Below, in pieces: positions 1 to 9,159 of a stretch of DNA of 23,281 bases. The notes under the pieces were generated by a model that did no database searches, had not been told where the DNA came from, and saw only the letters and a list, made by a program, of their open reading frames with translations. Both the position numbers and the translations under genes were made by a program. This DNA comes from a virus. The stretch spans positions 1-23,281 of the IMG/VR virus record IMGVR_UViG_3300032805_000020. One strand, given 5' to 3'. Every line of letters begins with the position of its first letter. Within the stretch, counting starts at the first letter, position 1.

Positions 1-220
1 CGGCTGTGGTAGGGAAAGTGTTCAGCGTGCAGGTAGAATTGCCTGCCACGCAAGGATTCTCCGTTGGTCCCTCTGTGCCATTTATATCTTGCAGGTAGGT
101 CCAGCCGGGGAAGAGGCCGGCAGCGCCGCTCACATGCGTCGCCGGCACTGTGGCTACATACTGTGCAGAACAGAAGCAAGCGGCGAGACAAATAAAGAGT
201 ACCGCCAAAAATGGTTTCAT
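1..220 (-). CDS. Third exported protein, N-terminal part (runs off left edge)
   Basis: The minus strand from ATG 220 is open to the window edge, 73 codons. The ATG follows immediately after the TAA of the giant fibre gene (TAAATG). It begins MKPFLAVLFICLAACFCSAQ followed by YVATVPATHVSGAAGLFPGW. This is an export signal, either a Sec signal peptide cleaved at CSA|Q or a lipoprotein signal, since LAAC at residues 12-15 is a perfect lipobox. The next part has a Cys pair (NPCVAGNSTC). The frame is easily missed because its stop lies outside the window. No family is recognised. It continues the run of exported proteins ending the tail cluster. Confidence 0.7.
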   Translation of the reverse strand, partial: MKPFLAVLFICLAACFCSAQYVATVPATHVSGAAGLFPGWTYLQDINGTEGPTENPCVAGNSTCTLNTFPTTA

Positions 221-3200
221 TTAGTTTGCCTGCGCCGCTCCCGGAGTCTTGTGCGGCCACGTCACATCCGCTCCATAAAAATTTATATTTCCTGTTGCCG
301 TATCGGTTGCTCGACCCACCTGCACGATGAACAAACCGCCCGCCACACAGCCACTCATCTGAGTCGACCCGAATTGGACGGTAGACGTTCCATAAAAGCC
401 GTTCGCCACCGCACTGCCCCCGAACGTCACGGTGCCTGAACTCTGCGCCGCGCTGAAGGTAGCATCGTCACTCGTCGTGCCGTTGATTGCCTGAGAGCAG
501 GACACTTTCACCTGGGGAATGACTGTGTGGCCGCTCGTCGTGTCTGAGGCTGAGGCGAAGTAGAAACGAATGTACGGGTTCGAGGCCGTATCCCAATCAA
601 ACGGAATACGCTCGGTAAATTGAGCGAACGTGCTTGATGTGTCGGTGATCGTAATGTAGCCGCCAAGGTTATTCGTCCCTGCCCGACACGTAACCGTACC
701 GCTGGAGCCGATAGACCAGCCTGCGCCTGCGGTTGTGTTATTGCAGTTCGCGGCGGGAACGTATTCTGCAAGCCACATGTCGTTATAGCCAGGATTGGCG
801 CTGCTGCCGTTGGAAGTAAAGACCTGCCCAGAAGAAGAACTCGGGGCTATTCCGCCGGGCGCTGCCGACGTTCCTCCGCTTACTAATACATCGTACTGCG
901 CGATGTTGAACAGCGTCCCGATGTTGGCTGCCGTGATCGACAGATCGGCGTAAGGAATCGCGTTATAGGCATAGCCCGTATCCGTCCAAGTGCAGGTTGT
1001 GGTGACCGTAACGCAGTAGCCCATATGTAGAGTGGTGAATACCGAGGCTGGAAGATTGAACTGATTACTCGCAGTAGCTGCGGTACCTAAAGCACCGACG
1101 AAGTTTCCACTCGCGGGAAAAAGACCAAGGGTGCCAGCCGTGCCGGACTTGCCCAAGGTTGGCGTATAGGTTAGGGCCGGAGTCGCGCCCGCCAGAATTT
1201 CCCCAGCCGATCCCACGACATCAAGATTGGTGGCCGAAGAACTGCCGCCCACGGTCAAGGTGCTGTTCGGCGAAGTGATCGTATCACCACCGCCGCTACT
1301 GCAAGCCGCGCTCCCTAATGTCCACGCACTCCCGGCCGCAACCCAAGTCGCGCATTGACTGGCCGTAGGAGTCAGCGAGGTAGGATAGACTACGAACCTG
1401 GAATCGGCCCCGTTGACGTAGCTGTGGTAGTCCGCGTTCGTGGTATCGAAGTCGATCACGCCCGCTGCCGTGGCGGTGTTGGTCGCATGGCTTGGAACCT
1501 TGAACGCCGCCGTCCCTGTCGCCGCGCTCGCATCGAAGATGCTGGAAGTGCCGCCTAGCAAGGTATGCGTGGAAATTGCCCAATCGGCGCTGTTAGTCGT
1601 CGTCCGATTCGCCGCCGCGGCGTAGAGGATTCCGCCCGCAGAATAGGGGCTGGCGGCCGTCGTCAGATTCGTGTACGGGATGCCGGAATCGGAGGTCGTT
1701 TTGTTGTTGCCCGCTGCGGTAATCACGTCCCCGGAAGTGGTGTAGGGGGAGGCGGCCGTAACCACGTTGGTAGCGAGGATGCTGGAGTCCGCCGGAACGT
1801 TCGCAGCGCCGAAGGAAACTAGATCGCCATTCGTTCCGGCAAAGGACGTGTTATTGATCTTGCTCACCGTGGTCGCGCAGGAACCGGCGGAGTTAGTTGC
1901 GTCTCCGGTCAGCGCCATCAAACCTTCACAGCCCAATCTACCGTTCGCATCCGTGGGCAGGATTTCCGCCGCCCACCAGTTACCTGTCGAACTGGAAGCG
2001 TCCGACCACCAGAATGCCATCTCGGGATTGTGGCCTGAGACATCTCCGACCAGCTTCAGCGCCGTGTTGTTATTTACCGTGCTGGTAGTGGGCGTAGCCG
2101 TGGCGATCACCGAGCCGGAGTTCATCACCCCGAACGGGAAGTTGGTCAACAGGCCCGCAGATCCAGCTTGGCCTACTGAAAAAGCCGTGGACCCCGTATT
2201 ATTTGTCAGATTGACAATCGTTTCCCGGTCGGGAGCCGTCTGCGCATCACTTTGAAGAACGACCGACGAACTGCTCTCCGGGTCCATTGGAATGCCTGAA
2301 ACCGACCAGTAGGGCGCCGTCGCTGCACCCCCACTAGGCTGTGAGACCAGCGTGTAGGGGCTATTCCCGGAGGTCGCTCCAGCCAAGCGCGAGACCGCTC
2401 CAGCCGCGCCGCCATAGATCAGGTCCCCGAGCGTCGTCATCGGATTGGACAGGGTAGCGATCGACAAGCAGGTGAACGTGAACGAGGACTGGGTATAGTT
2501 CAGAGCATTCGACGAGCCGTGACAGTCTGGCACTGTCTCCCAGGACAACGTGCTCGTGGCCGTGCCCACCGGAATTTGGTTTGCTGCTGCGCTGGCTGGG
2601 ATGCTATTGCCGTGGATTTTTCCTACTGTCGTCGTCAACGAGCCGGCAGTGTTCGTCATGTCTCCCGTAAAGGCAGGGACAGCCGCGGTGGGAAGCGTCG
2701 ACGGCAAAGACAAAGTTCCCGACGTGTCGTACAACATTCCGGTGCTCGCAGCCAGCGTGGGCAATGTTTCATTTCGCAGAGCGACAACGGTTGTAGCGTT
2801 TGAACCAGACGTGGTTACGTCGCCCGAGAGTTCGCTGCTCGCAACCGTCTGCCCTCCGCTCGTGGTGCGCGCGATCCCGGTCGCGGGAGTGTGGTAGGTG
2901 AGAATATCTCCATTTACGACTCCACCCGTCAGCGCCGATCCGTTGCCATTATTGACCGCAACCGTGCCGGACGTCGCTCCGGAATTCACGTTGCAGTTCG
3001 AACCCAGAGTGCAAGTCTGCCCGTTGGCCGTGACGGCCGAGTTCGCCAAGGCTGCATTCGGGACCGTTTCGTAGGTCGTCGCATTCGTGCCCGTAACCAC
3101 TGGAACTGTGTTGGTGCTCGGCGAAGTACCGTAGGAAACTCCATTGACATGAACAACCGTGACCGTGTTCGAGCCGGATGTCGTGGCATCGCCACTTAAC

Positions 3201-5206
3201 TCCGATCCTGTGATCGCCTGAGTCCCGCTCGCTGTGCGCGCGATCCCCGCAGCCGGCGTATGGTAGGTGATCACATCGCCTGCGACTACTGTGGAATCAG
3301 CCGGCGTGTTTCCGGCTCCAAAACTTACCAGGTGCCCACTGGTGCCTGCGAACGATGTGTTATTGATTTTGCTCACCGTCGTCGCCAGAGAACCGGCCGT
3401 GTTTGTCATGTCGCCGGTATGAGCCGGCTCGGCAGATGTCGGCAAAGTGCCAGGCAAGGACAACGTACCCGAAGTATCAAAGAGCAAACCGGTCGACGCT
3501 GCCAGCGTAGGCAAACTCAAGCCTTTGAGTCCCACCACCTGGTCGCTGGTATTGATGTCGGCGCCGCTCGCGACGACGTTGACGGCAGTATTGCTGGCGT
3601 TCTTCATCTGCAGGCGCAAGGCCGTAGAATCAGCCCAGATCCAGGATGAACCGGCCGAGCCAGTGGGCGCGGCAGTCTGCGTCATCACCAAGGGCCCAGC
3701 CGAGAGATTCAGGCCGCCCGTGCCACTGTAACCTAATGTTGTCGCGTTATCGGTGAGGAGGGAGGCTCCGATCGTCGCAGTCGCCGTGAATTTCGCCAGG
3801 GCATTGCTTGTGCCTGAACCTCCAATGCTGCCCGTAGCGCAACTGCCGGCCGCCCATAGCGAGCCGTTCGAGACTAAGCAGGTGCCGTTCGAGCCGATAG
3901 CGATTGGGACATTGCTTCCAGCCGAGCCCATCTGAATGAGATCACCTTCGGTTGCCGTTGGAGACAAGGCATCGAAGGCCGGACCTTTGGTCGTTTGTCC
4001 GGTTCCGCCGTGGGCTATGGCCGCGGTGCCTGTAATGTTGCCGGCGTTGCCGGAAGTGTTCAGAGCGAGCGTGTTAGAAAATGTCGGCGTGCCGGTGAAA
4101 GCAATATTGCCGGAGAAAGTCGGTGCTCCGGTGAACGTCCCTGAAAATGCTCCACCATTGTATGTTGTGGCGGTCAGCCCGTTCACGGTAATGCTTGGCG
4201 TGCCGGTCAGGCCGCCGGAGGTCCCTGTCGTATTCAGGGCCAGCGTGTTTGAGAACGTTGGCGTGCCGGTAAAAGCAATATTGCCGCTGAACGTCGGGGA
4301 GCCGGTGAATGTACCGGAGAAAGCAGAACCATTAATTGTCGTGGAACTCAGCGCGTTGACAGTGATGCTTGGGGTCCCGCTCAATCCGCCGGCTGTGCCG
4401 GTTGTGTTCTGGTTCAGCGTGGGAACATCCGCGGCAACGATCGCGCGGAAACTGGGAGCGCCCGGGCTGCCATTCGGGCTAGCGTAAAAAAGATTTTGAG
4501 TTTGACTTGGCCACTTGATGTTCGAAGTCGTCAACGCGCTGATGTCGAAGATGCTGGTCGCGCCGCCTGTGATGGTTGTCGTGCCGTTCGTAGTCCAGCC
4601 CGACGTGCCACCGAGAGCCGCCGAATTATTCCACTGCAGTTGTCCGCTTGAACCGCCAGCAGACGCCGAACCGGTGATGGCCTGACAGTCATACGCGCTG
4701 CCGGTCCAGCCCAGCGCATGGGACGTATCACCGCAAGGCGAGCTCGGATTCGTTCCTCCACCGCCGCTGCCTTTGGAAACCAGCGGGTTTACGGCAGTGT
4801 AGGTAATGGCCACCTGGCCGGCTGTAATCGCCGTAACATGAATGTAGGCATAAGCAAACGCCGTTCCAGTGATCGGCGAAGAGAGAGCCCCATTCGAGTT
4901 GCAGGATTGTGACGAGATAATGCCCCCGGCAGTCCAGTTCACGCCATCGGGAGAGCCATCGACTTGCACCGAGCAGCCTGTGACGGTCGTATTCGTGATC
5001 GCAACCCAGGCAAGGCTGTGCGTTGTGTAGCCGCTGTGAATGTCGACGACATACTGCGAACTCACGCTGGTGGGCGCCGTTGGTTGTTCGCCGGTCCCGC
5101 TTGTGATGTAGGTTTTCGCGATAGCCGAGGGCGGAGGCGATTGAGTTTGCTGTGCCACCAGAGGCCAGGCGAAAGCACACAAGAGCAACAGCCAAAGTTT
5201 TTTCAT
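221..5206 (-). CDS. Giant secreted repeat fibre-like protein with signal peptide
   Basis: The frame is open from 5323, but the best start is the ATG at 5206, with AAGG five bases upstream, giving 1661 residues. It begins MKKLWLLLLCAFAWPLVA|QQ, a clear Sec signal peptide with Lys-Lys, a Leu-rich core and cleavage after residue 18. Residues about 50-145 resemble a discoidin-like beta-sandwich (VQVDGSPDGVNW ... YIHVTAITAGQVAITYTA) with C78 and C102 placed to pair. The long middle is Thr/Ser/Gly-rich and modular. A 58-residue unit (GTPSITVN...FSGTFTG...FTGTPTFSNTLALN) occurs twice in tandem, and a TGDMTNTAGSL-x-TTV-x-KI module recurs three times. The C-terminus (FNLPASVFTTLHMGYCVTVTT ... STVQFGSTQMSGC ... 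INFYGADVTW) is a beta head. It would be a long fibre or adhesin. The stop abuts the next ATG directly. Confidence 0.7.
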   Translation of the reverse strand: MKKLWLLLLCAFAWPLVAQQTQSPPPSAIAKTYITSGTGEQPTAPTSVSSQYVVDIHSGYTTHSLAWVAITNTTVTGCSVQVDGSPDGVNWTAGGIISSQSCNSNGALSSPITGTAFAYAYIHVTAITAGQVAITYTAVNPLVSKGSGGGGTNPSSPCGDTSHALGWTGSAYDCQAITGSASAGGSSGQLQWNNSAALGGTSGWTTNGTTTITGGATSIFDISALTTSNIKWPSQTQNLFYASPNGSPGAPSFRAIVAADVPTLNQNTTGTAGGLSGTPSITVNALSSTTINGSAFSGTFTGSPTFSGNIAFTGTPTFSNTLALNTTGTSGGLTGTPSITVNGLTATTYNGGAFSGTFTGAPTFSGNIAFTGTPTFSNTLALNTSGNAGNITGTAAIAHGGTGQTTKGPAFDALSPTATEGDLIQMGSAGSNVPIAIGSNGTCLVSNGSLWAAGSCATGSIGGSGTSNALAKFTATATIGASLLTDNATTLGYSGTGGLNLSAGPLVMTQTAAPTGSAGSSWIWADSTALRLQMKNASNTAVNVVASGADINTSDQVVGLKGLSLPTLAASTGLLFDTSGTLSLPGTLPTSAEPAHTGDMTNTAGSLATTVSKINNTSFAGTSGHLVSFGAGNTPADSTVVAGDVITYHTPAAGIARTASGTQAITGSELSGDATTSGSNTVTVVHVNGVSYGTSPSTNTVPVVTGTNATTYETVPNAALANSAVTANGQTCTLGSNCNVNSGATSGTVAVNNGNGSALTGGVVNGDILTYHTPATGIARTTSGGQTVASSELSGDVTTSGSNATTVVALRNETLPTLAASTGMLYDTSGTLSLPSTLPTAAVPAFTGDMTNTAGSLTTTVGKIHGNSIPASAAANQIPVGTATSTLSWETVPDCHGSSNALNYTQSSFTFTCLSIATLSNPMTTLGDLIYGGAAGAVSRLAGATSGNSPYTLVSQPSGGAATAPYWSVSGIPMDPESSSSVVLQSDAQTAPDRETIVNLTNNTGSTAFSVGQAGSAGLLTNFPFGVMNSGSVIATATPTTSTVNNNTALKLVGDVSGHNPEMAFWWSDASSSTGNWWAAEILPTDANGRLGCEGLMALTGDATNSAGSCATTVSKINNTSFAGTNGDLVSFGAANVPADSSILATNVVTAASPYTTSGDVITAAGNNKTTSDSGIPYTNLTTAASPYSAGGILYAAAANRTTTNSADWAISTHTLLGGTSSIFDASAATGTAAFKVPSHATNTATAAGVIDFDTTNADYHSYVNGADSRFVVYPTSLTPTASQCATWVAAGSAWTLGSAACSSGGGDTITSPNSTLTVGGSSSATNLDVVGSAGEILAGATPALTYTPTLGKSGTAGTLGLFPASGNFVGALGTAATASNQFNLPASVFTTLHMGYCVTVTTTCTWTDTGYAYNAIPYADLSITAANIGTLFNIAQYDVLVSGGTSAAPGGIAPSSSSGQVFTSNGSSANPGYNDMWLAEYVPAANCNNTTAGAGWSIGSSGTVTCRAGTNNLGGYITITDTSSTFAQFTERIPFDWDTASNPYIRFYFASASDTTSGHTVIPQVKVSCSQAINGTTSDDATFSAAQSSGTVTFGGSAVANGFYGTSTVQFGSTQMSGCVAGGLFIVQVGRATDTATGNINFYGADVTWPHKTPGAAQAN
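4061..4408 (-). repeat. Two tandem 174-bp units inside the giant fibre gene
   Basis: Two adjacent copies of 174 bases (58 codons) code nearly identical protein, with the second starting near 4235. Anchor words such as GGCGTGCCGGT and AAAGCAATATTGCCG recur at the same offset. The limits are approximate. Confidence 0.75.
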
Positions 5207-5238
5207 TGGCACCTTCTTTGATTGATTGTTGGAAATTG

Positions 5239-8200
5239 TTAATCGGCGAAGATCGTCCAGTTCGTTCCATTGCATCTGACGCCGACATGGTTTGAGCCGC
5301 CGCCTACTACTGTACTGCCCCAAGTCGTCGCTGTGGCATCCGTGACCGTAAACTTCCCGCCCTCAAGCGCTGAGGTACAGGCAGGCAGATTCGCAACATA
5401 CGGCGCCAAAGTATCCTGAATCGGGCCGGAAGATGAGAATTGCATGTCTCCCGCAGCGAACTTGGCGAAGGTCAGGGTCTCGCCGTTGTTCAGACCGAAC
5501 ATGCCCGGCGAGCCGCTCGTGATGCTAGAGTCGGTCGCGGTCGCTTCCAGAACTCCGTTTTGAAAGGCGCTGATTGTAGTGCCTACAACCTGGCAGGTAA
5601 CCACGTCGCCGGGATTCACTACAATTGCGGCAGAAGTTGCGAGTCCAGTAGCGCTTCCCGCTACGTACTTGCCGATCGTGATCACAGGACTTCCCGTGTC
5701 GGCTTCCTCACAGAAGTATCCGGTTTTGACGCTGCTGGACATCCGGACTCCTGCGGCCGGGAATGACCCCACGATGCTGCCGATAGTTATCGTGGCGTAC
5801 TGATTGACCGTAAAGCTCGATCCGGTGTAGGCCGCGAAGGAGTATGTGGCATCGTTCGTAATCGTGGCCTGGTTGCTGGCAATGGTCCATGTGCCTGCGA
5901 CCTGCGTCCAGTTGGAGCCGATGGAACCGTTGGCACGATGGAAGGTATCTATGACTTGCGTGCCAGACGGGCTGAGGGGACCGCATCCGATGACGCATGT
6001 CCCAAGGATGCTCACGTTGCCTTCAAAGACTTGATTGTCGCGGGAAGTCTCAGTCGTGGGGGTGATTTGCTTTATCCAAGACGAACCGTCAAAGGGCGTA
6101 GGCGAGCCCGCATACAGATTAAACCCGACTCCGCTCGTCAAAGCCATGTCCGCGGTAGTGAGCGTCCCGCCGTTCGTGTCCGTGCCGATCGCGTTGTCTG
6201 CGGCATCCATTTTCGGGCGATGCGATGGGTCGGCCATGGTCTTGAACGGATTCGAGTCAAGGACAGTAATGATGGCCGTAGGCTTGATGATGGTGCCGTA
6301 TGTGGGCTCAAAATTTACCCGGCCTTTGTAGATTGTCGATGGCCCGCCTGCCAATGCGTTGAACTGATAAATGGTGCCAAGACCGCCCTGATTGGAGTTG
6401 CTGAGTGGGGCTTGTCCGCCGGTTACGATGCAGCCGGGAGAGCCACTGACAATCGACTTGGCGATGATGCTCACTTGTGGGTAGGCTGTGCAGTGCGTTG
6501 CTGAACTGAGAACGTCAGTGCTTTCCTGTCCCCCACTGCCAATGGCGTTCTCAGGCCAACCAAGTAATGAGGGGAATAACGTTGGCGCGGTCTGCACGGT
6601 GTAGGAAGATAGCGAAACCGGATAAGTAACGGAGAGCGTGCAGACCAAGTGAGCGCACTGAGACAGGCCCGTTTGGATCGCATAGTTCCCTGTGCCGTAG
6701 GGAGCATAAGGCGTTTCGGGAAAATCCGAGGTAGCGATGCGCGGGACCGCAAGCACGTCGTAGGTGATCGTGTCGCCCGGAGTAGTTGCGGCGATGCGCG
6801 GCCATCCAATCGTAAACGTTGCTGTAGGTAAGCCGCTGCCGAACTTGACTGGCACGCTGTACGTGCCGAGCGTCGTATCGTTCGCCACCACCCAGAAATC
6901 GTAAGTCGTGCTGCCCGAGGTCGAGCCGAATACGGGAGCCTGCCCGATGATGGTGCTGCCGACAAAGCCAGCTTCGTGCTGCCAGTTGCCGCTGACCAGG
7001 TCCATGCCGCCAACATTGCAACTTGCCCCGATGCTGCCACTCGTAAAGCATGCCTCCGTCGCGCCGCCGAGGGCACTCCACTGCGGATTCCAGCAGGTTG
7101 AACCCCCTCCAGTCTCCGTATATACGTTGCGCGTGGTTACGGTGCCGGAGCCTCCACGCAGATTCCCCGCCATAATCTCCCACTCACTTGCGCCCTGAAT
7201 CACGGAGTCGGAGATCGAAAGCGTGTTACCAGAGAGCCAGGTCACGCCGTTGCCTTCGCACTCCGGGTCGGTATTAAGATTCTTGATCGAACCTACGGCC
7301 GCACCCGATCCCCATGCGGTTCCGGAGAACGGCCCCGGCGCGTAGATGATGTTACCCACGTAGGCGTCAAGCGCAGTCACGCCGCTGGAGTTGTCAGCAT
7401 ATACTCCAAGCGTGTTCAGGCCATCCAGATTGAACTTTTCGTCGTCAATTACTGTGATGCCATTCGTGAGGCGTCCCGTCAAGTAGGAACCCTGCTGGAT
7501 GAGATTGTCCCGAAACGTGATGTTGTTGCCATTGTCCAAGACTCCAGTATGTAGGTAGGCATTCGCCCCCGGAGTCGATGCAGAAGCCGTGCCAGCGGGG
7601 CATCCGGAAGCCGTTGTCGTGTAAGTCCAGTTCGAGGCCGAGGATGTGACAACCTGATGCGGCCCCCAAAAAAACGTGGCGTCAGTTTTCTGCACGTCCA
7701 CCCAACTGCCCACTGCGGGATTGAGCGTGCTCGTGATCGTGGCTGTGGTGCCACTGCATGCCGTGGCCGTGATCGGTGCGCCAGGATAGGTCAACGTCGA
7801 TCCCAGCCGGCAGTTGGAAAGCGTGACGCTGGTCAGCGAGCCCGTGTCTAAGGGGAAGTTGAACCCGAAGTCGGTATTGTCGACCGCGATTTGCGCTCCA
7901 TGGCAATCGATTTCGCCGGGACCGAATTGAATGTTCACAGGCGCTAGAAACTCATAGGCATTAGCTGTGTCGCTCGGAGGATTCGATGGGAGGAAATCTA
8001 CGACCCAATTTCCTCTGGTCTGATCGTCCGTTCCGTTAGTTTCGGCATCCATGAGCGCTTCTTGGGCACCGATCGAAGCTGAGCCGATTATGTATGGGCT
8101 GGTGTGATTGTAAGCTGGAGTAAAGCTAATTGTTCCGGAGGCGTTGCCTGGAACACAGTCGCCAAGTCCTGTCATCTGGACTCTTTCGGGCGTGCCGCCT

Positions 8201-9156
8201 GTAAAGATGTAAATCCAATTAAGCGGATACTTGAGCGGATTCGTGGAGTTGTAGCCTGTGGGGTCGTTGCCGTAGACGCCGCTAGGGCATGGGCTTAGTG
8301 TGATCACCGCAGGCGTCCCCGCTGTGAGTGTTCCAATGATGGACTGCTGCCAGTTGTAGCCGGAGGTCACGTACCGAACGCGGTTGAATTGATTCGCGCC
8401 GAAGTCAGTTCCAACGGTCTGCTGAATAAATTGACTGATACCTGAACCGGGAGTCGGAGTGATGCCCGCGCCGGAAGCGCTCGCTGTGATTGTATCGGTT
8501 CCGGTTCCATTGTCGACGATGCTGATGTTCGATCCTGCTGTCAGATTCAGTTTGACCTGAGAGCCGTTATTCGTCCCGTTTGTTTGCAGCGTAATGTTAT
8601 TGGCTGGAGCGCAGTCCGCTCGTCCGTTCGTGTTGTAGCCGGCAACCAGGCCGCTCGAACAATCTCCCGCATAGATCGCGCCCAAACTTGTCAGCGTCGG
8701 CGGCGGTATGGGGACAATCGGAATCCCATTCTGCTGCGGAAAATACTGATCGAAATTGCAACTGCCCGATGTGCACCAAAAGTTTGTCGTCGCGGTTTGC
8801 ACGCACTGATAACCGCTCGTCGGAGTCCCGCCAAGCAGGACCTGATTGAATCCGTTTTTGATTGTCGTCGCAAAACAAACGTTCAGGGGATTCGTCAGCG
8901 CGGAATTGGCCAGTAGGCACGGCTGCACGATCGCACCATTCAGAATCGAGCACACCGTGGGCGATGTGATTGTGGATCCGCCACCGCCGGCCTGATAAGA
9001 CAGAGGATTGCCGCTTGAATCGACTGGAGCAAACACGATGACGCCCGAGGCGAGCAGATGGCTGCCGCTGTCATGGATGTTCGCGCTGGCGACGGTGACG
9101 TACTGTGCGAAGGCAGGCAGGGTCAACGCCAAGCACAAAGCTAAAGATCTCAGCAT
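5239..9156 (-). CDS. Large secreted fibre-like beta-helix protein with signal peptide
   Basis: This 1305-residue protein begins MLRSLALCLALTLPAFA|QYV, a clear Sec signal peptide: one Arg, a Leu/Ala core, and an AFA cleavage motif after residue 17. Residues about 18-185 form a domain with eight Cys between positions 69 and 182, suggesting disulfides made outside the cytoplasm. Residues about 400-700 have repetitive strand patterns (FGPGEIDCHGAQIAVDNTDF, NGNNITFRDNLIQQGSYLTG, GNTLSISDSVIQGASEW) like right-handed beta-helix tailspikes or lyases; no catalytic site can be assigned. A concanavalin-like domain (IDTFHRANGSIGSNWTQVAG and onward) lies near residues 1085-1235, and the last 65 residues end in the VTDATATTWGSTVVGGG...CNGTNW motif common at fibre C-termini. 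Three bases separate it from the previous stop, and no ribosome site is obvious. Confidence 0.7.
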   Translation of the reverse strand: MLRSLALCLALTLPAFAQYVTVASANIHDSGSHLLASGVIVFAPVDSSGNPLSYQAGGGGSTITSPTVCSILNGAIVQPCLLANSALTNPLNVCFATTIKNGFNQVLLGGTPTSGYQCVQTATTNFWCTSGSCNFDQYFPQQNGIPIVPIPPPTLTSLGAIYAGDCSSGLVAGYNTNGRADCAPANNITLQTNGTNNGSQVKLNLTAGSNISIVDNGTGTDTITASASGAGITPTPGSGISQFIQQTVGTDFGANQFNRVRYVTSGYNWQQSIIGTLTAGTPAVITLSPCPSGVYGNDPTGYNSTNPLKYPLNWIYIFTGGTPERVQMTGLGDCVPGNASGTISFTPAYNHTSPYIIGSASIGAQEALMDAETNGTDDQTRGNWVVDFLPSNPPSDTANAYEFLAPVNIQFGPGEIDCHGAQIAVDNTDFGFNFPLDTGSLTSVTLSNCRLGSTLTYPGAPITATACSGTTATITSTLNPAVGSWVDVQKTDATFFWGPHQVVTSSASNWTYTTTASGCPAGTASASTPGANAYLHTGVLDNGNNITFRDNLIQQGSYLTGRLTNGITVIDDEKFNLDGLNTLGVYADNSSGVTALDAYVGNIIYAPGPFSGTAWGSGAAVGSIKNLNTDPECEGNGVTWLSGNTLSISDSVIQGASEWEIMAGNLRGGSGTVTTRNVYTETGGGSTCWNPQWSALGGATEACFTSGSIGASCNVGGMDLVSGNWQHEAGFVGSTIIGQAPVFGSTSGSTTYDFWVVANDTTLGTYSVPVKFGSGLPTATFTIGWPRIAATTPGDTITYDVLAVPRIATSDFPETPYAPYGTGNYAIQTGLSQCAHLVCTLSVTYPVSLSSYTVQTAPTLFPSLLGWPENAIGSGGQESTDVLSSATHCTAYPQVSIIAKSIVSGSPGCIVTGGQAPLSNSNQGGLGTIYQFNALAGGPSTIYKGRVNFEPTYGTIIKPTAIITVLDSNPFKTMADPSHRPKMDAADNAIGTDTNGGTLTTADMALTSGVGFNLYAGSPTPFDGSSWIKQITPTTETSRDNQVFEGNVSILGTCVIGCGPLSPSGTQVIDTFHRANGSIGSNWTQVAGTWTIASNQATITNDATYSFAAYTGSSFTVNQYATITIGSIVGSFPAAGVRMSSSVKTGYFCEEADTGSPVITIGKYVAGSATGLATSAAIVVNPGDVVTCQVVGTTISAFQNGVLEATATDSSITSGSPGMFGLNNGETLTFAKFAAGDMQFSSSGPIQDTLAPYVANLPACTSALEGGKFTVTDATATTWGSTVVGGGSNHVGVRCNGTNWTIFAD

Positions 9157-9159
9157 ATT

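Noticed and set aside
89-439. Plus-strand open frame of 116 codons at the left end
   Set aside because: It runs antisense to the left-edge exported gene and the end of the giant fibre gene and shows no domain or ribosome site.
5207-5323. Upstream extension of the giant fibre frame by 39 codons
   Set aside because: It overlaps the end of the preceding gene, lacks a ribosome site, and would bury the clear signal peptide that starts at 5206.
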